Source: Plotosus lineatus (taxonomy: Eukaryota > Chordata > Actinopteri > Siluriformes > Plotosidae). Taken from it: a stretch of 64,000 bases of DNA. Shown here in pieces: positions 10,323 to 20,289 of the stretch. A program made the translations under genes and the position numbers. Every line of letters begins with the position of its first letter. The first letter of the stretch is position 1. Where the stretch lies: assembly GCA_024760905.1 (NCBI GenBank), contig CM045733.1:28437001-28501000 (forward strand), read 5' to 3'. The notes below the pieces were generated by a model, which had not been told where the DNA came from, did not search any database, and worked only from the letters and a program-made list of their open reading frames with translations.

Positions 10323-10550
10323 CACAATAACTCTCAACATTATTCAGCTGTAAAAGACAAAATATAAAATAACACACTTCACAATAACTCTCAACATTGT
10401 TTAGCTGTAACACACAAAATATAAAATAATACATTTCACAATAACTCTCAACATTGTTCAGCTGTAACACACAAAATACAAGATAATACACTTCACAATA
10501 ACTTTCAACATTTTTCAGGTGTAACACACAAAATATAAAATAATCACTTT
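10323..10550. repeat. Minisatellite, four copies of a 57-bp unit
   Basis: Units begin with CACAATAACT at 10323, 10380, 10437 and 10494, exactly 57 bases apart. Each carries CAACAT, CAG(C/G)TGTAA and ACAAAATA blocks with scattered substitutions. Because 57 is divisible by 3, the minus strand shows a false open frame of 19-residue repeats. Likely the subterminal repeat of the surrounding hAT-like element. Confidence 0.93.
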
Positions 10551-10749
10551 TTCATTTCATGTCTCTTTCACAAATCAATCAAATCATTGGGACTTAAACT
10601 TAATCCATTCCAGACGGCTGCTCGGATTTCGATTTTTCGTATTCCCAATCTGCTTTTCCCATTACAAATACTGAAATGTAAATGGTCTTAATCCGTTCCG
10701 TCATCTTTTGAACAGAAGTTAATGGTACCGTAAGTCATACCATAGGTCC

Positions 10750-11117
10750 TATGAAAATGTTGAGGTTCTCTTTGGAAGTAACGAGGATGGATTGGATCAG
10801 GAATGGGTACATCAGAGGGACAGCACATGTAAAATGTTTTTAGACAAAGTCAGAGAGGCTAGATTAAGATGGTTTGGACATGTACAGAGGAGGGAAAGTG
10901 AATATATTGGTCGTAGGATGCTGCGGTTGGAACCACCAGACAGAAGGCCTAGAGGAAGACCAAAGAGAAGATTTATGGATGTGGTGAAGAAGGACAGGAA
11001 GGCAGTTGGAGTAAGAATAGAAGATGCAGAGAATAGGGTGAGATGGAGGCAGATCATTTGCTGTAGCGACCTCTGAAGGGAACAGCCGAAAGGAAATGAA
11101 AAAGAAGAAGAAGAAGG
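10750..11117 (+). mobile_element. RTE-A LINE copy 3, short 3' fragment
   Basis: Begins at the MKMLRFSLGV block, keeps DKVREARLRWFGHVQRR, RRPRGRPKRRFMDVVKKD and WRQIICC, then the family 3' UTR and (AAG)n tail. The frame from about 10792 to 11076 is open, ending ICCSDL. This is a typical 5'-truncated LINE insertion, here inside older DNA-transposon sequence. Confidence 0.85.
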
Positions 11118-11412
11118 TCCTCAAATTAAAGGAAAACTATTGAATACAGTACACTGTTATGGTTTGTGTTGTGAGAGACTCTAACTTTTCTGTGGTTTTA
11201 ATTTTAATGTGTTATGGTCTCTCTCTCTCTCAAAAGTGCTGCAAGTTGAAATGCGCGTTGGAGAGGGGCAAGGCTCTCAAGCTAGTGGAGTGCTCAACAC
11301 ACACATTTAACTCCATTTAATCATTGGCTATAAAGTAGCAGTGCCTTCCCGGTGCTAGAAGATTGTCCCGTCTCCCTGTGATCTCTCTGACTCTCAGCTC
11401 TGTGCTCTATTA

Positions 11413-11843
11413 CAGTGGTCCCCAACCCCCGGGCCGCGGACCGGTCCCGGTCCGTGGATCAATTGGTACCGGTGGCGTAGTGGTTAGATTGCTATGCTCA
11501 TGATCGGGTGGTTGTGAGTTCAAATCCTACTTAGACCCTCACTGTGCTAAGACCCCCGGGCAAGGTCTCAACCATAAGTGTGCCTCTGTTCACCCAGCAG
11601 TATAAATGGGTACCAGTAAAAATATACCTGGAAGGTAACCTGCGATGGACTAGCATCCCATCCAGGGGGAGTTGAACTCCTGGTCACGTCATGCTATGGA
11701 AACCAGGGATAAGCACCAGCCTGATGAGCTATAAGGCTCGGGTGTAAAAACCCAACATAAATAAGCTAACTCCCCCCTGGGGGTTGTTGTAAAATTGTAA
11801 AGCATTGACTAGTCCACAATGATAAAAAGGATGGGGACCACTA
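11413..11843. mobile_element. hAT MITE with 8-bp target duplication
   Basis: The left terminus CAGTGGTCCCCAACC (11413-11427) and the reverse complement of the right terminus, TAGTGGTCCCCATCC (11829-11843), form an imperfect 15-bp inverted repeat. CTCTATTA occurs immediately outside both ends (11405-11412 and 11844-11851), the 8-bp duplication expected of hAT insertion. Inside the left end is a GC-rich CGGGCCGCGGACCGG block. No coding sequence is present; most of the 431 bases are an inserted SINE. Confidence 0.88.
11468..11810 (+). mobile_element. V-SINE-like tRNA-derived SINE inside the hAT MITE
   Basis: The head GGTGGCGTAGTGGTTAG (A-box-like, about 11471-11487) and GGTTGTGAGTTCAAATCC (B-box-like, about 11510-11527) are followed by the conserved central block TGCGATGGACTAGCATCCCATCC known from fish V-type SINEs. 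It ends with GGCTCGGGTGTAAAAACCC and a TGTAAAATTGTAAAG tail. The central domain is the best diagnostic. A separate tail-like fragment sits at 12575-12640. Boundaries are approximate. Confidence 0.7.
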
Positions 11844-11851
11844 CTCTATTA

Positions 11852-12574
11852 GATCCAGCTTTAGTTTGATTTCTGCGTTTCTAGTACCTACCCTATGAAC
11901 AATAAAGAACACCCGTTTTTTAAAAAACACACACATTTTCAATAAAATGCACCCGTTTTTATCTAGTGCCTTCCCTGTGAACACGGAAATTAGTCTAAAG
12001 TGGGAACTGGTGGAGCTGAGAGCTAGATAGGGACAAGGACAGAACAGTAAAGATAGGAATTTTAATTTTTGTGGTGGTGAGCAGTTGGCATAAGTAAATG
12101 TTGGAGGGGAAGAGAGGCTCAGGATTCCCTTCCTCAGAGAGGGACGGAGGAAAGCAGATTCCATTCCATTCAGGTAAATCAGCCAAAGGTGTTTATTTCT
12201 CTTGCTACCGCTTTGCATGGATGACTCTTCTTCAGGATGTTCCTACTTTTCTTGAAGAACATTTCTAACATGGCTTGTTTCATGACTTCTTTTCAAAACC
12301 TTATGGAAGTGGCTCATGACAGCATAGTTAAAGGTTTTCACAGTGCTGCTTGCGCTTTAGCTTAGCTTAGCTTGCATACATACATACATACATACATCTT
12401 CTTCAGCTTCGTTTAGTCGGTTATGCCTATAAGCCGATCTGTGGGTTTTCTGTTCGGTACTCAAAATTGTATTTGTCACTGGAGGTGGTATATGGCATTA
12501 GTGATGAGATATCTTTAGTGCTTTAGCTTTAGTACTGTATCAACAACTTCCGGACTTCGCCAGGACAGCTTTAT
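11852..12574. other. Unrecognised sequence inside the nested block
   Basis: Contains a short (CATA)n run near 12373-12396. A motif close to GTATCAACAACTTCCGGACTTC near 12538 recurs in diverged form near 12648 and 12685. No coding potential. Confidence 0.4.
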
Positions 12575-12640
12575 TAGGGTGACACATAAAGCACTCGCCT
12601 AATGAACCACTAGGCTTGGGTATAAAAGCCCAAACAGCCC
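12575..12640 (+). mobile_element. V-SINE-like tail fragment
   Basis: GTGACACATAAAGCACTCGC and ACCACTAGGCTTGGGTATAA with the following AAGCCCAAACA match in order the 3' part of the SINE at 11468-11810 (GCTATAAGGCTCGGGTGTAA, AACCCAACA). Too short to be sure. Confidence 0.4.
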
Positions 12641-13381
12641 TTACATAGTATCAACAACCTCTGAACTTCCCCAGAACATATATCGTATCAACAAATTCTG
12701 GACTTCCAGCTCCCTCTCAGTCCTGTTTTTCTCACGCGTTTCTCGAGTTTGACTTCTGGTTTTTGTTCGGTTTCCTGGACGGAAGAACTCAGATTTTTTG
12801 TTTGGATTCCGATTTGTTCGGCTTCTAGAATGTTCGGATTCCAAGGCTCCACTGTATTCCCTTGCACATGGAGTCAGATCAATAGAGTCGGAGATTAGAA
12901 GTTTTCCCTGGGTCGTGACCTTTTCTCAGTCACGCCCCCTTAAAGAGGCAGCACATTAGTATTGTCTTCATTACAGAACAGAGATCATTACTCTGAAGGC
13001 GCTGTATCAGTGTAACTTTAAAGTCAAGAAGGTTAATCCGAGGTCTCAAAGGGACACCTGTAGCAGTACTTTATCTCTGCATCTGGGCTTTATGTTTGCT
13101 TCACTTAACTTTTGAAGATGTCAGTGAGATGGAGCCAAGGCTGCATCCACACATAAGGCGCACCAGTTTATAAGGTGCACCATCAGCTCTTTTGAAGATT
13201 GTAGGCTTTTACATGTGCCTTACGGTCGTGAAAATACAGTACCTAAAATCAGTTTTACCTTCAGTAAATTATAATGGGACGTACAACATGTAACCATACT
13301 TTTTAGTGTAGGATCATGAACTGATAACACATTAATGGAACTGGAACCTGAACACAAGAAGACATCAACTTGTGGATGTTT

Positions 13382-14342
13382 TCATACAGTCTCATTTTTG
13401 AAGAGCATCCTTAAAGCAGTTTCTTTGTGGTGCAAAGCACAAGTGGGTGTTGCACTTATCAAAAAAGTAATGTGTTTTTCCTGTACAGTTTGGCATCTTG
13501 CATCTGTTAGCATGTTTGTTTTCATTATAATTTGACATGTGGTCAACCATGATATACTGAACTCCAGCCTTACATCCTGAAATGGTCTTCCAGGTTTTGC
13601 TGCCACTGTTTTATGGATTCTCACCAGACACTGGGCAACATTCTGGATATTGGACCTCTTGGCATCCAGCCTGTACTCCAACCAACTGTAGACCACAGGC
13701 ATGAGAGCATGTTTCATCATTCTCAGGGTCAACTTTTTTGACCAAATTTCTGCTTGACTGACAAGTTGATCGGGCAGGTCAATGCCACCCAATGCTTCAT
13801 TGTACAGCTGAACCATCTCTGGATGGGACACTATCAAAAATTCACACAACACAAACACAAACGAAGTTGGAGGCCATAAGAACTGTTCTGTTGTCATACA
13901 ATTTGACCAGTGCCACCTTACCACCATGGCTTCACACTTCAGCACAGCTTCGTCGAGGCTTTTTGGCCCCCCTAGACCAACTGTAGAGGATGTCTGGCAA
14001 AGGAGAGACACTTGACATTGCAGTGGCATGAGTTTTCCTCTCAGCCAGTAGCTCCAGAAGATTGTACATTGTGAAATAGTTGGCCTCAGTGAATTTCTGG
14101 CTAAGATGGTACACCCTACCAGCTAAAAGTCCCAGCTGTTTCCTGTGCTGTTGTGATAGTGCCATTGTAGTGCCTTGGTGCAGCAAGAAGTTGTAGACCA
14201 TGCCACTTTTCTCACACAGGAAGTATATTTTCACACCTATGGATGTGGCTTGCCTAACTGTTGCCCAAATGTAAATGTGACCTGAGATGGGATCAATTCT
14301 CACTGAAGATGGCATTTTGAAAATGTCCATCCTAGTTTCCAT
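13382..14342 (-). pseudogene. piggyBac-type transposase pseudogene (C-terminal half)
   Basis: Two overlapping minus-strand frames carry the second half of a piggyBac/PGBD transposase. The first (14342-13932) reads IGVKIYFLCEKSGMVYNFLL, HQGTT, LLAGRVYHLSQ and EANYFTMYNLLELLAERKTH. After a frameshift near 13930-14029 the second reads VVRWHWSNCM, EMVQLYNEALGGIDLPDQL, RMMKHALMPVVYSWLEYRLD and a Cys/His-containing end. The order matches the family (vGiKi..l.d.sGyvydf, DNFFTsl.LL..L, Y N..MGGVDL.DQ). The Asp of the family DNFFT block appears as Ala (ANYFT), and the first catalytic Asp position is also not Asp (METRM before FK). GGIDLPDQ keeps the third. Neither TTAA-flanked termini nor the N-terminal half were found. 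Inactive. Confidence 0.78.
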
Positions 14343-14598
14343 GCATGGAGACTGTTGACATTTTCATCACTCACATAGCAACATGGAGACCGATAAATGA
14401 TTTTGGTCTCTCCTGAACATATTGGTTTGAAACTTAGTGTACAACTTTGCAAGAAATAAACATTTGTGTTGTTGGCCATCAAATTAAAGATTTCATCTGG
14501 TACATGGCATTTGAAATATTTATAAAGTGTTCTGGGATGATAATCATGAATTGGAGGATTCTGAAGGAAGTCTCAATGATTGCAGTAAATAGTCTATA

Positions 14599-14636
14599 TT
14601 CTTCTTTTCCTTTCAGCTGTTCCCTTGACGGGGAGA
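14599..14636 (-). mobile_element. RTE-A LINE copy 4, 3'-tail remnant split off by Rex1 insertion
   Basis: On the minus strand this is the RTE-A 3' UTR end (AGGGAACAGCTGAAAGGAAAAGAAG). The sequence normally between it and the coding end is partly deleted. The rest of copy 4 resumes at 17107 beyond the Rex1-type LINE. Confidence 0.8.
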
Positions 14637-14670
14637 CTTTGCATCTTCTCTTCCTATATACACTCAGGGT

Positions 14671-15320
14671 GCGAAAGGAACCTGCGCAGAAGAGGTCTGT
14701 GAAAGTGTGGACCGAGGAGATCAATGAGAGGCTTAGGGACTGTTTCCAGACCACAGACTGGAGCATGCTCTGTGATTCCTTTGGTGATGACATCGACGGC
14801 CTCACACACTGCATCACCGACTACATGAACTTCTGCGTGGACAACACGGAGGGTACGGTGCTTCTCCAACAACCACCCGTGGGTCACCCCTGAGCTTAAA
14901 GTCCTCCTGAACCAGAAAAAGAGGGCTTTCATCTTGGGGGATAGAGAGGAGCAGAAGAAGGTCCAGCGTGAGCTCCAGTGGAGGATCAGGAGGGCCAAGA
15001 AGGACTATGGGAAGAAGATGGAGGAGAAGCTGGCTCAGAACAACGTGCGGGATGTCTGGAGAGGACTAAAGACCATGTATGGATTTGGGCAGAGTGTCAG
15101 AGGGACAGCTGATGGTGACCAGCGCTGGGCGGATGAATTAAACTGTTACTTCAACAGGTTTGATTACCCCCCTCCCTCTCTGCCCCCTCCCTGTCCCCCC
15201 CCCCTCTTCACACATCTCCAGAACAGCAGACACCTCCCCTCCCCAGGCCAACTTCACTTGACTGCTACAGCCCGACAGACACATCCCCTCCCTCTGCAGC
15301 CCACCCCAGCCCCCCCAAGT
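14671..15320 (+). pseudogene. Rex1-type ORF, linker region upstream of RT
   Basis: Two frames join into one conserved linker. The first reads PAQKRSVKVWTEEINERLRD, CFQTTDWSML and YMNFCVDNT. After a frameshift near 14850-14870 it continues PWVTPELKVLLNQKKRAF, EQKKVQRELQWRIRRAKKDY, VWRGLKTMYGFG and WADELNCYFNRF. This is the usual segment between endonuclease and RT in Rex1 and related LINEs. A C-rich stretch (15170-15325) encodes a Pro-rich spacer and carries the next frameshift. Confidence 0.75.
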
Positions 15321-16169
15321 CAGACCAGGTGAGGAGACAGCTGAGGCGACTAAATAAGAGGAAATCTGAAGGACCAGATGGCATCAGTCCCAGGCTGCTG
15401 AGGACCTGCGCGAACCAGCTCTGTGTGGTACTATGCTACCTGTACAACCTGAGCCTCAGCCTGGAGAAAGTTCCCGTCCTGTGGAAGACCTCCTGTGTGG
15501 TTCCGGTTCCCAAAACAGCTCAAGTGAAGGAACCGGCCCACTACAGACCTGTCGCCCTGACCTCCCACCTCATGAAGACCATGGAAAGGCTCCTCGAACA
15601 CCTCCGCTCTATGGTGAGCCCCACCTTAAACCCGCTGCAGTTTGCCTACAGGCCCAACATCGGGGTAGAAGATGCCGTCATCTACCTTCTGCAGCGGGTG
15701 CTCACCCACCTGGATATCACTGGCAGCGCTGTGAGGGTCATGTTCTTTGACTTCTCCAGTGCCTTCAACACCATCAGGCCAGCACTTCTGCGGGGGAAGC
15801 TGGAGGACGTGGGAGTGGACGGACATCTTGCTGCCTGGATTATCGACTATCTCACTGATCGTCCACAGTACGTGCGGCTGCGCGGCTGTAAGTCAAAGGT
15901 GGCAGTCTGCAGCACGGGGGCACCGCAGGGCACCGTCCTCTCACCCTTCCTTTTCAACTTTTATACCTCGGATTTTATCTATAGCACAGACAGCTGCCAC
16001 CTTCAGAAGTTCTCGGACGACTCTGCCATCGTGGGCTGTGTGTCAGAGGGGAACGAGCTGGAGTACCAGTCGGTCATCGTTGACTTCGTGGACTGGTGTG
16101 AGCACAACCACCTGTGCTTGAACACTAGGAAGACGAAGGAGATGGTGGTCGACTTCAGGAGAAGCACTC

Positions 16170-16221
<52 letters not shown>

Positions 16222-16735
16222 GAACAGCCAGGGAAAGGGCATTGAGACAGTGGACAGTTTCAAGTACCTGGGCGTTCACCTTAACAATAAACTGGACTGG
16301 TCCCACAACACCAATGCCCTGTACAAGAAGGGCCAGAGTCGCCTCCACTTTCTGAGGAGACTTAGGTCCTTCGGAGTATGCAGACCTCTGCTCAGGACTT
16401 TTTATGACTCTGTGGTAGCCTCTGCAATCCTCTATGCTGCCATCTGCTGGGCACCGGGCAGCACAGAGCGGGACAGAAAGAGACTGAAAAAGCTGGTCAG
16501 GAGGGCCAGCGCTGTCCTAGGCTGCCCACTGGACTCTGTGGAGGAGGTGGGCGGGAGGAGGATGGTAGCAAAGCTCACATCCATCATGGTCAACAGCTCT
16601 CATCCACTGCACCAGACTGTAGAGGAGCTGAGCAGCTCCTGCAGTGGACGACTAAGACATCCTCAGTGCAGGAAGGAGTGCTACCGCAGGTCGTTCATTC
16701 CCACCGCTATCAGACTGTACAACGCCACTTTGTAA
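15321..16735 (+). CDS. Rex1-type reverse transcriptase ORF part, long and open
   Basis: About 470 codons without a stop. In order: RLNKRKSEGPDGISPRLL, VPVPKTAQVKEPAHYRPVAL, FFDFSSAFNTIRPALL (motif A, about 15747-15794), STGAPQGTVLSPFLFNFYTS (about 15911-15970), KFSDDSAIVG (active site, FSDD at about 16012-16023), a (Thr-His)n run from an in-frame CA microsatellite at 16172-16217, SFKYLGVHLNNKLDWS, and the C-terminal CRKECYRRSFIPTAIRLYNA. The catalytic Asp pair is present. It lacks the endonuclease, and an upstream frameshift separates it from the linker, so it is not an autonomous gene. The apparent start is arbitrary, since the true reading enters from upstream. Confidence 0.8.
16172..16217. 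repeat. (CA)n microsatellite inside a LINE ORF
   Basis: 46 bases of CA read in frame as alternating Thr-His between VVDFRRST and the KYLGVHL block. The same array is at the same protein position in the copy at 45020-46118. Confidence 0.95.
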
Positions 16736-17106
16736 CTGTCTGTGAAAATACCGGTTATGTGCAATAAAAACCCCGTGCACTTTAATCAACCACATCTACC
16801 CCACTGACTGTGAACCATATCAACCCCTCTACTCTGCCCTCAGATACATGTACACTTGAATATAGGCCAGTCTACAAGTTGTTCCTTTCTTTTTCTTTTT
16901 TATTATATATTACTTATACTATTTATGTATCTATTTATTTATTGACTTATTTAATATATATATATGTATATATGTATGTATATGTATTATTGTATTGGAA
17001 ATGTATCTATTTTTGCACCCCCTGATGATGGTACCTCAAGAGCCTGTAACAGTGAATTTCTCCATTGTGAGATTAATAAAGCTGTATCTTATCTTATCTA
17101 TCTATC

Positions 17107-20100
17107 CTTTGCATCTTCTCTTACACCAACTACCTTCATGTAGTCTTCACCACATCCATAAATCTCCTCTTTGTCTCCCTCTAGGCCTTCTGCCTGGTTG
17201 TTCTAACCTTAGCATTCTACTACCAATATATTTACTATCCCTCCTCTGTACATGTCCAAACCATCTGATCTAGTCTCCCATTTTGTCTCCTAAACATCTT
17301 ACATGTGCTGTCACTCTGATGTACTCATTCATGAGCCTATCCATCCTGATTACTCCCAAAGAGAGCCTCAACATTTTCATCTCTGCTACCTCCAAATCCG
17401 CCTCCTGTCTTTTCCTCTGTGCCACTGTGTCGAAATCATGCAATATCCCTGGCCTCAGCACTGTCTTGTACACTTTTCCTTTCATTCTTGCGGACACTTT
17501 TCTCCAACCATTCCAACCAGCCTGCACACGCTTCTTCACCTCTTTTCCACACTCTTCATTGCTCTGGCCTGTTAAGCCTGAGTACTTAAAATCCTCCACC
17601 TTCTTTATCTCTGCTCCCTGTAACCTCACCGTTCCTCTTGGGTCCTTCTCGTTCACAAAAATGTATTTTGTCTTACTGAGGCTAACCTTCATTCCTCTCC
17701 TTTTCAGGGCATACCTCCACCTCTCTAGATTTCCCCCCACTTGTTTTCTACTCTCACTACAGATCACAATGTCATCTGCAAAACGTCATAGTCCATGGGA
17801 ATTCTTGTCTAACCTCATCTGTCTGCCTGTCTATCACCAAGGCAAACAAAAAGGGGCTCAGAACTGATCCTTGCTGCAGTCCCACCTCCACCTTGAACTC
17901 TGTGGTCACGCCGACAACACACCTCACCACTGTCTTACATCTCTTACACATGTCTTGCACCACTCTAACATTTCTGCCACTCCAGACTTCCTCATGCAAT
18001 ACTACAGTATATTTCTTGGCACCCTGTCATATGCTTTCTCCAGATCCACACAGGCACAACTCAGCTCCCTCTAACCTTCTCTGTAAGTCTCTATTAACAT
18101 CCTCAAAGCAAACACTACATCTGTGGTGCTCTTTCTTGGCATGAAACCAAACTGGTGTTCACAAATGCTAACCTCTGCCCTTAGTCTAGCTTCCACTATT
18201 CTTTCCCATAACTTCATCGTATGGCTCATCAACTTTATCCCTCTGTAGTTGCCACAACTTTTCATGTTCACTTGTTTTTAAAAATGGACTCAGCACACTT
18301 CTCCATTACTCCAGCATCTCCTCACTCTTTAAGACCTTGTTGAATGTTCTTGTCAGAAAGTCTACTGCTACCTCTCCTAGACACTTCCATACTTCCACAG
18401 ATATGTCATCAGGACCAACTGCCTTTCCACTCTTTATCCTGTCCAATGCCATCCTCACGTCACCCTTACTAATCTTGGCTACTTCCTGGTTTTCAATGAT
18501 TACCTTTTCTAATCTTTGTTCTCTCTCATTTTCCTCATTCATCAGCTCTTTAAAGTTCTCATTCTATCTTCCCAGCACATTTTTGTGACATGTCCCTCTC
18601 TGTCCTTGATCACTCGAACTTGCTTCATGGGCTTTTCATCTCTATTTCTTTGCTGTACCAACCTGTATAATTCATTTTCTCCCTCTTTACTGTCCAACCG
18701 AGCATACAAGTCATCATCCGCCCTCTTTACATTTGACACTGCTACCTTTGCCTTATGCTGTCTCCCTGTACTCCTGCTTACTCTCTTCAGTCCCCTCAGT
18801 GTCCCACTTCTTCTTAGCTAACCTCTTCCTTTGTACACACTCCTGCACTTCCTCATTCATCACCAAGTCTCCTTATCTACTTTCCTGCCAGAGGATACAC
18901 CAAGCGCTCTCCTACCTGTCTCCCTAATCACATTAGCTTTAGTTCTCCAGCCATTTGGAAGCACTTCCTGACCATCCAAACCATGTTTCAACTCGTCCTT
19001 GAAGACAATATGACACCCTTCCTTTTTCAGCTTCCACCACTTTGTCTTCTGCTCTGCCTTTGCCTTCTTCACCTTCCATCAGTGTCATCCTGCACACCAG
19101 CATCCTATGCTGTTTGGCAACACTCTCACCCATTACTACTCTGCAGTCACTGACTTCCTTCACATTACATTATCTACACAAGATGAAGTCTACCTGTGTG
19201 CTCCTTCCTGTACTTTTATAAGTCACCCTATGTTTCTTTCTCTGCTGGAATAAAGTATTCACCACAGCCATTTCCACTCTTTTTGCAAAATCTATCAACA
19301 TCTGTCCTTCTGTGTTCCTGTCCTGGATACCAAACCTACCCATCACTTCCTCATTCCCTCTATTGCCTGCACCAACATGTCATTGAAGTCTGCACCAATG
19401 ACCACTCTTTCACCTCTGGGGGTACTCTGCATCACTTCATCTAACTCACTACAGAAACTCTTCTTTCTTTCTAGCTCACATCCTGCCTGTTGGGCATAAG
19501 CACTAACAACATTGAACATCATGCCTTCAGTTTCTAACTTGAGACTCATCACTCTGTCTGACACTCTTTTAATGACTGGAACATTCCTGACAAACTCCTC
19601 CTTCAAGATGACCCCAACTCCATTTCTATTCCCAGCCACACCATGGTAAACCGGCTTAAACCCTGCTCCTAAGCTTCTCGCTTTGCTATCTTTCCACCTG
19701 GTCTCCTGAACACACAGTATGTCCACCTTCTTTCTCTGCATCATGCAGCCGGCATTCTAGCTTTTCCTGTCTTAGTTCCAACATTCAAAGTCCCTACTCT
19801 CAGTCCTAGACTCATGCCTTTCCTCTTCTCTCTCTGCCTACGGACACGCCTCCCGCCTCTCCTTCTTTGAGCAGCACTTGTCCAATTTCCACCAGCACCC
19901 TCTTGGTTAACAGCACTGATGGTGGCCGTTGTTAATCTGGGCCTAAACTGATCTGGTATGGTGGTAATATCGATGATTTTCATATCAAATCTGGTACAGG
20001 TTTTACGTCGGATGCCATTCCTGACTCAACCCTTTGAATTTATTGGCGCTCGGGACCGGCATGAAAGAGAACACTGGATTGTGCCCCCCCCCCCCCGCCC

Positions 20101-20113
20101 CTCATGACTGCAA
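17107..20113 (-). mobile_element. RTE-A LINE copy 4, nearly full length
   Basis: Read right to left: the 5' terminus near 20113 (GCAGTCATGAGG), a 13-base G run, the 5' UTR motif GCATCCGACGTAAAACC, the basic N-terminus, the endonuclease (VDILCVQETRW at about 19705-19730; VIGADFND in place of the usual VIGADFNGHVG, near 19385), the charged linker, then RT blocks GKAVGPDDISVEVWKC (about 18380-18430), FGFMPRKSTTDVVFALRM, QQGSVLSPFLFA (about 17840-17875) and the C-terminal RLSLGVIRMDR. The active-site FADD region is frame-shifted (DDIVICSESRKQ on one side, a changed TMTFCR on the other, near 17775-17790). Many frameshifts. The extreme 3' end is separated by the Rex1 insertion (14653-17106). Confidence 0.87.
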
Positions 20114-20289
20114 TAATTGGAGTAAAGACCCTGTAACACCACTTTAATTTCTCCTTTTCCAAATACTGTCAGCTCCTCCTGTCCTCCAACTGTTCTGGGC
20201 TCTGTCTGCTACATCCTTCTTTAAATCGCCACCTGATCATGGTGCAGGTATTTCCGTAACCGAATGATCCTAGAAGCTATGTTGTCTGG
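20114..20289. other. No recognisable feature
   Basis: Short unassigned sequence between the RTE-A 5' end and the next LINE. Confidence 0.3.

Larger units (their letters stand above)
10600..12858. mobile_element. Possible pogo/Tigger-type element ends around younger insertions
   Basis: At 10600-10745 the blocks TTAATCCATTCCAGACGGCTG, CTCGGATTTCGATTTTTCGT and GTCTTAATCCGTTCC resemble inner terminal repeats of Tigger-like elements. At 12700-12858 the opposite orientation occurs (TTCTCACGCGTTTCTCGAG, GTTCGGATTCCAAGGCTCC) and ends CCACTG before TA. The extreme left terminus was not found, so the two pieces may not be one element. Between them lie RTE-A copy 3 and the hAT MITE. Confidence 0.35.
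10197..13246. mobile_element. Probable non-autonomous hAT-like element, expanded by insertions
   Basis: The left end reads GCACGACTATAAGGCACACC, with repeats of ATAAGGTGCACCGGATTATAAG just inside. The right end has the reverse-complement form (CACATAAGGCGCACC, GTGCCTTACGGTCGTGAAAA, ending about 13246). This ACTATAAGGCGCACC terminal motif recurs in fish genomes as a hAT-type non-autonomous element, by memory. No transposase of its own remains. A 57-bp tandem array sits near the left end, and several younger elements sit inside. I could not define the 8-bp target duplication, so the outer limits are approximate. Confidence 0.45.
14653..17106 (+). mobile_element. Rex1-type LINE copy 1, inserted into RTE-A copy 4
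   Basis: A 5'-truncated non-LTR retrotransposon that lacks the endonuclease. The 16-bp target duplication CTTTGCATCTTCTCTT lies at 14637-14652 and 17107-17122. The coding part (linker plus RT) runs to TAA at 16733-16735. The 3' UTR includes AATAAAAACCCCGTGCAC, GGCCAGTCTACAAGTTGTTC and GTACCTCAAGAGCCTGTAAC, and ends in a (TATCT)n-type tail at 17080-17106. The FSSAFNT motif is the sequence classically used to recognise Rex1. A second copy on the minus strand at 45020-46118 shares 3' UTR and tail. Two frameshifts are visible, near 14865 and 15320. Confidence 0.87.

Noticed and set aside
10318..10527. Minus-strand ORF with 19-residue repeats
   Set aside because: Artefact of a 57-bp minisatellite whose unit is divisible by three.
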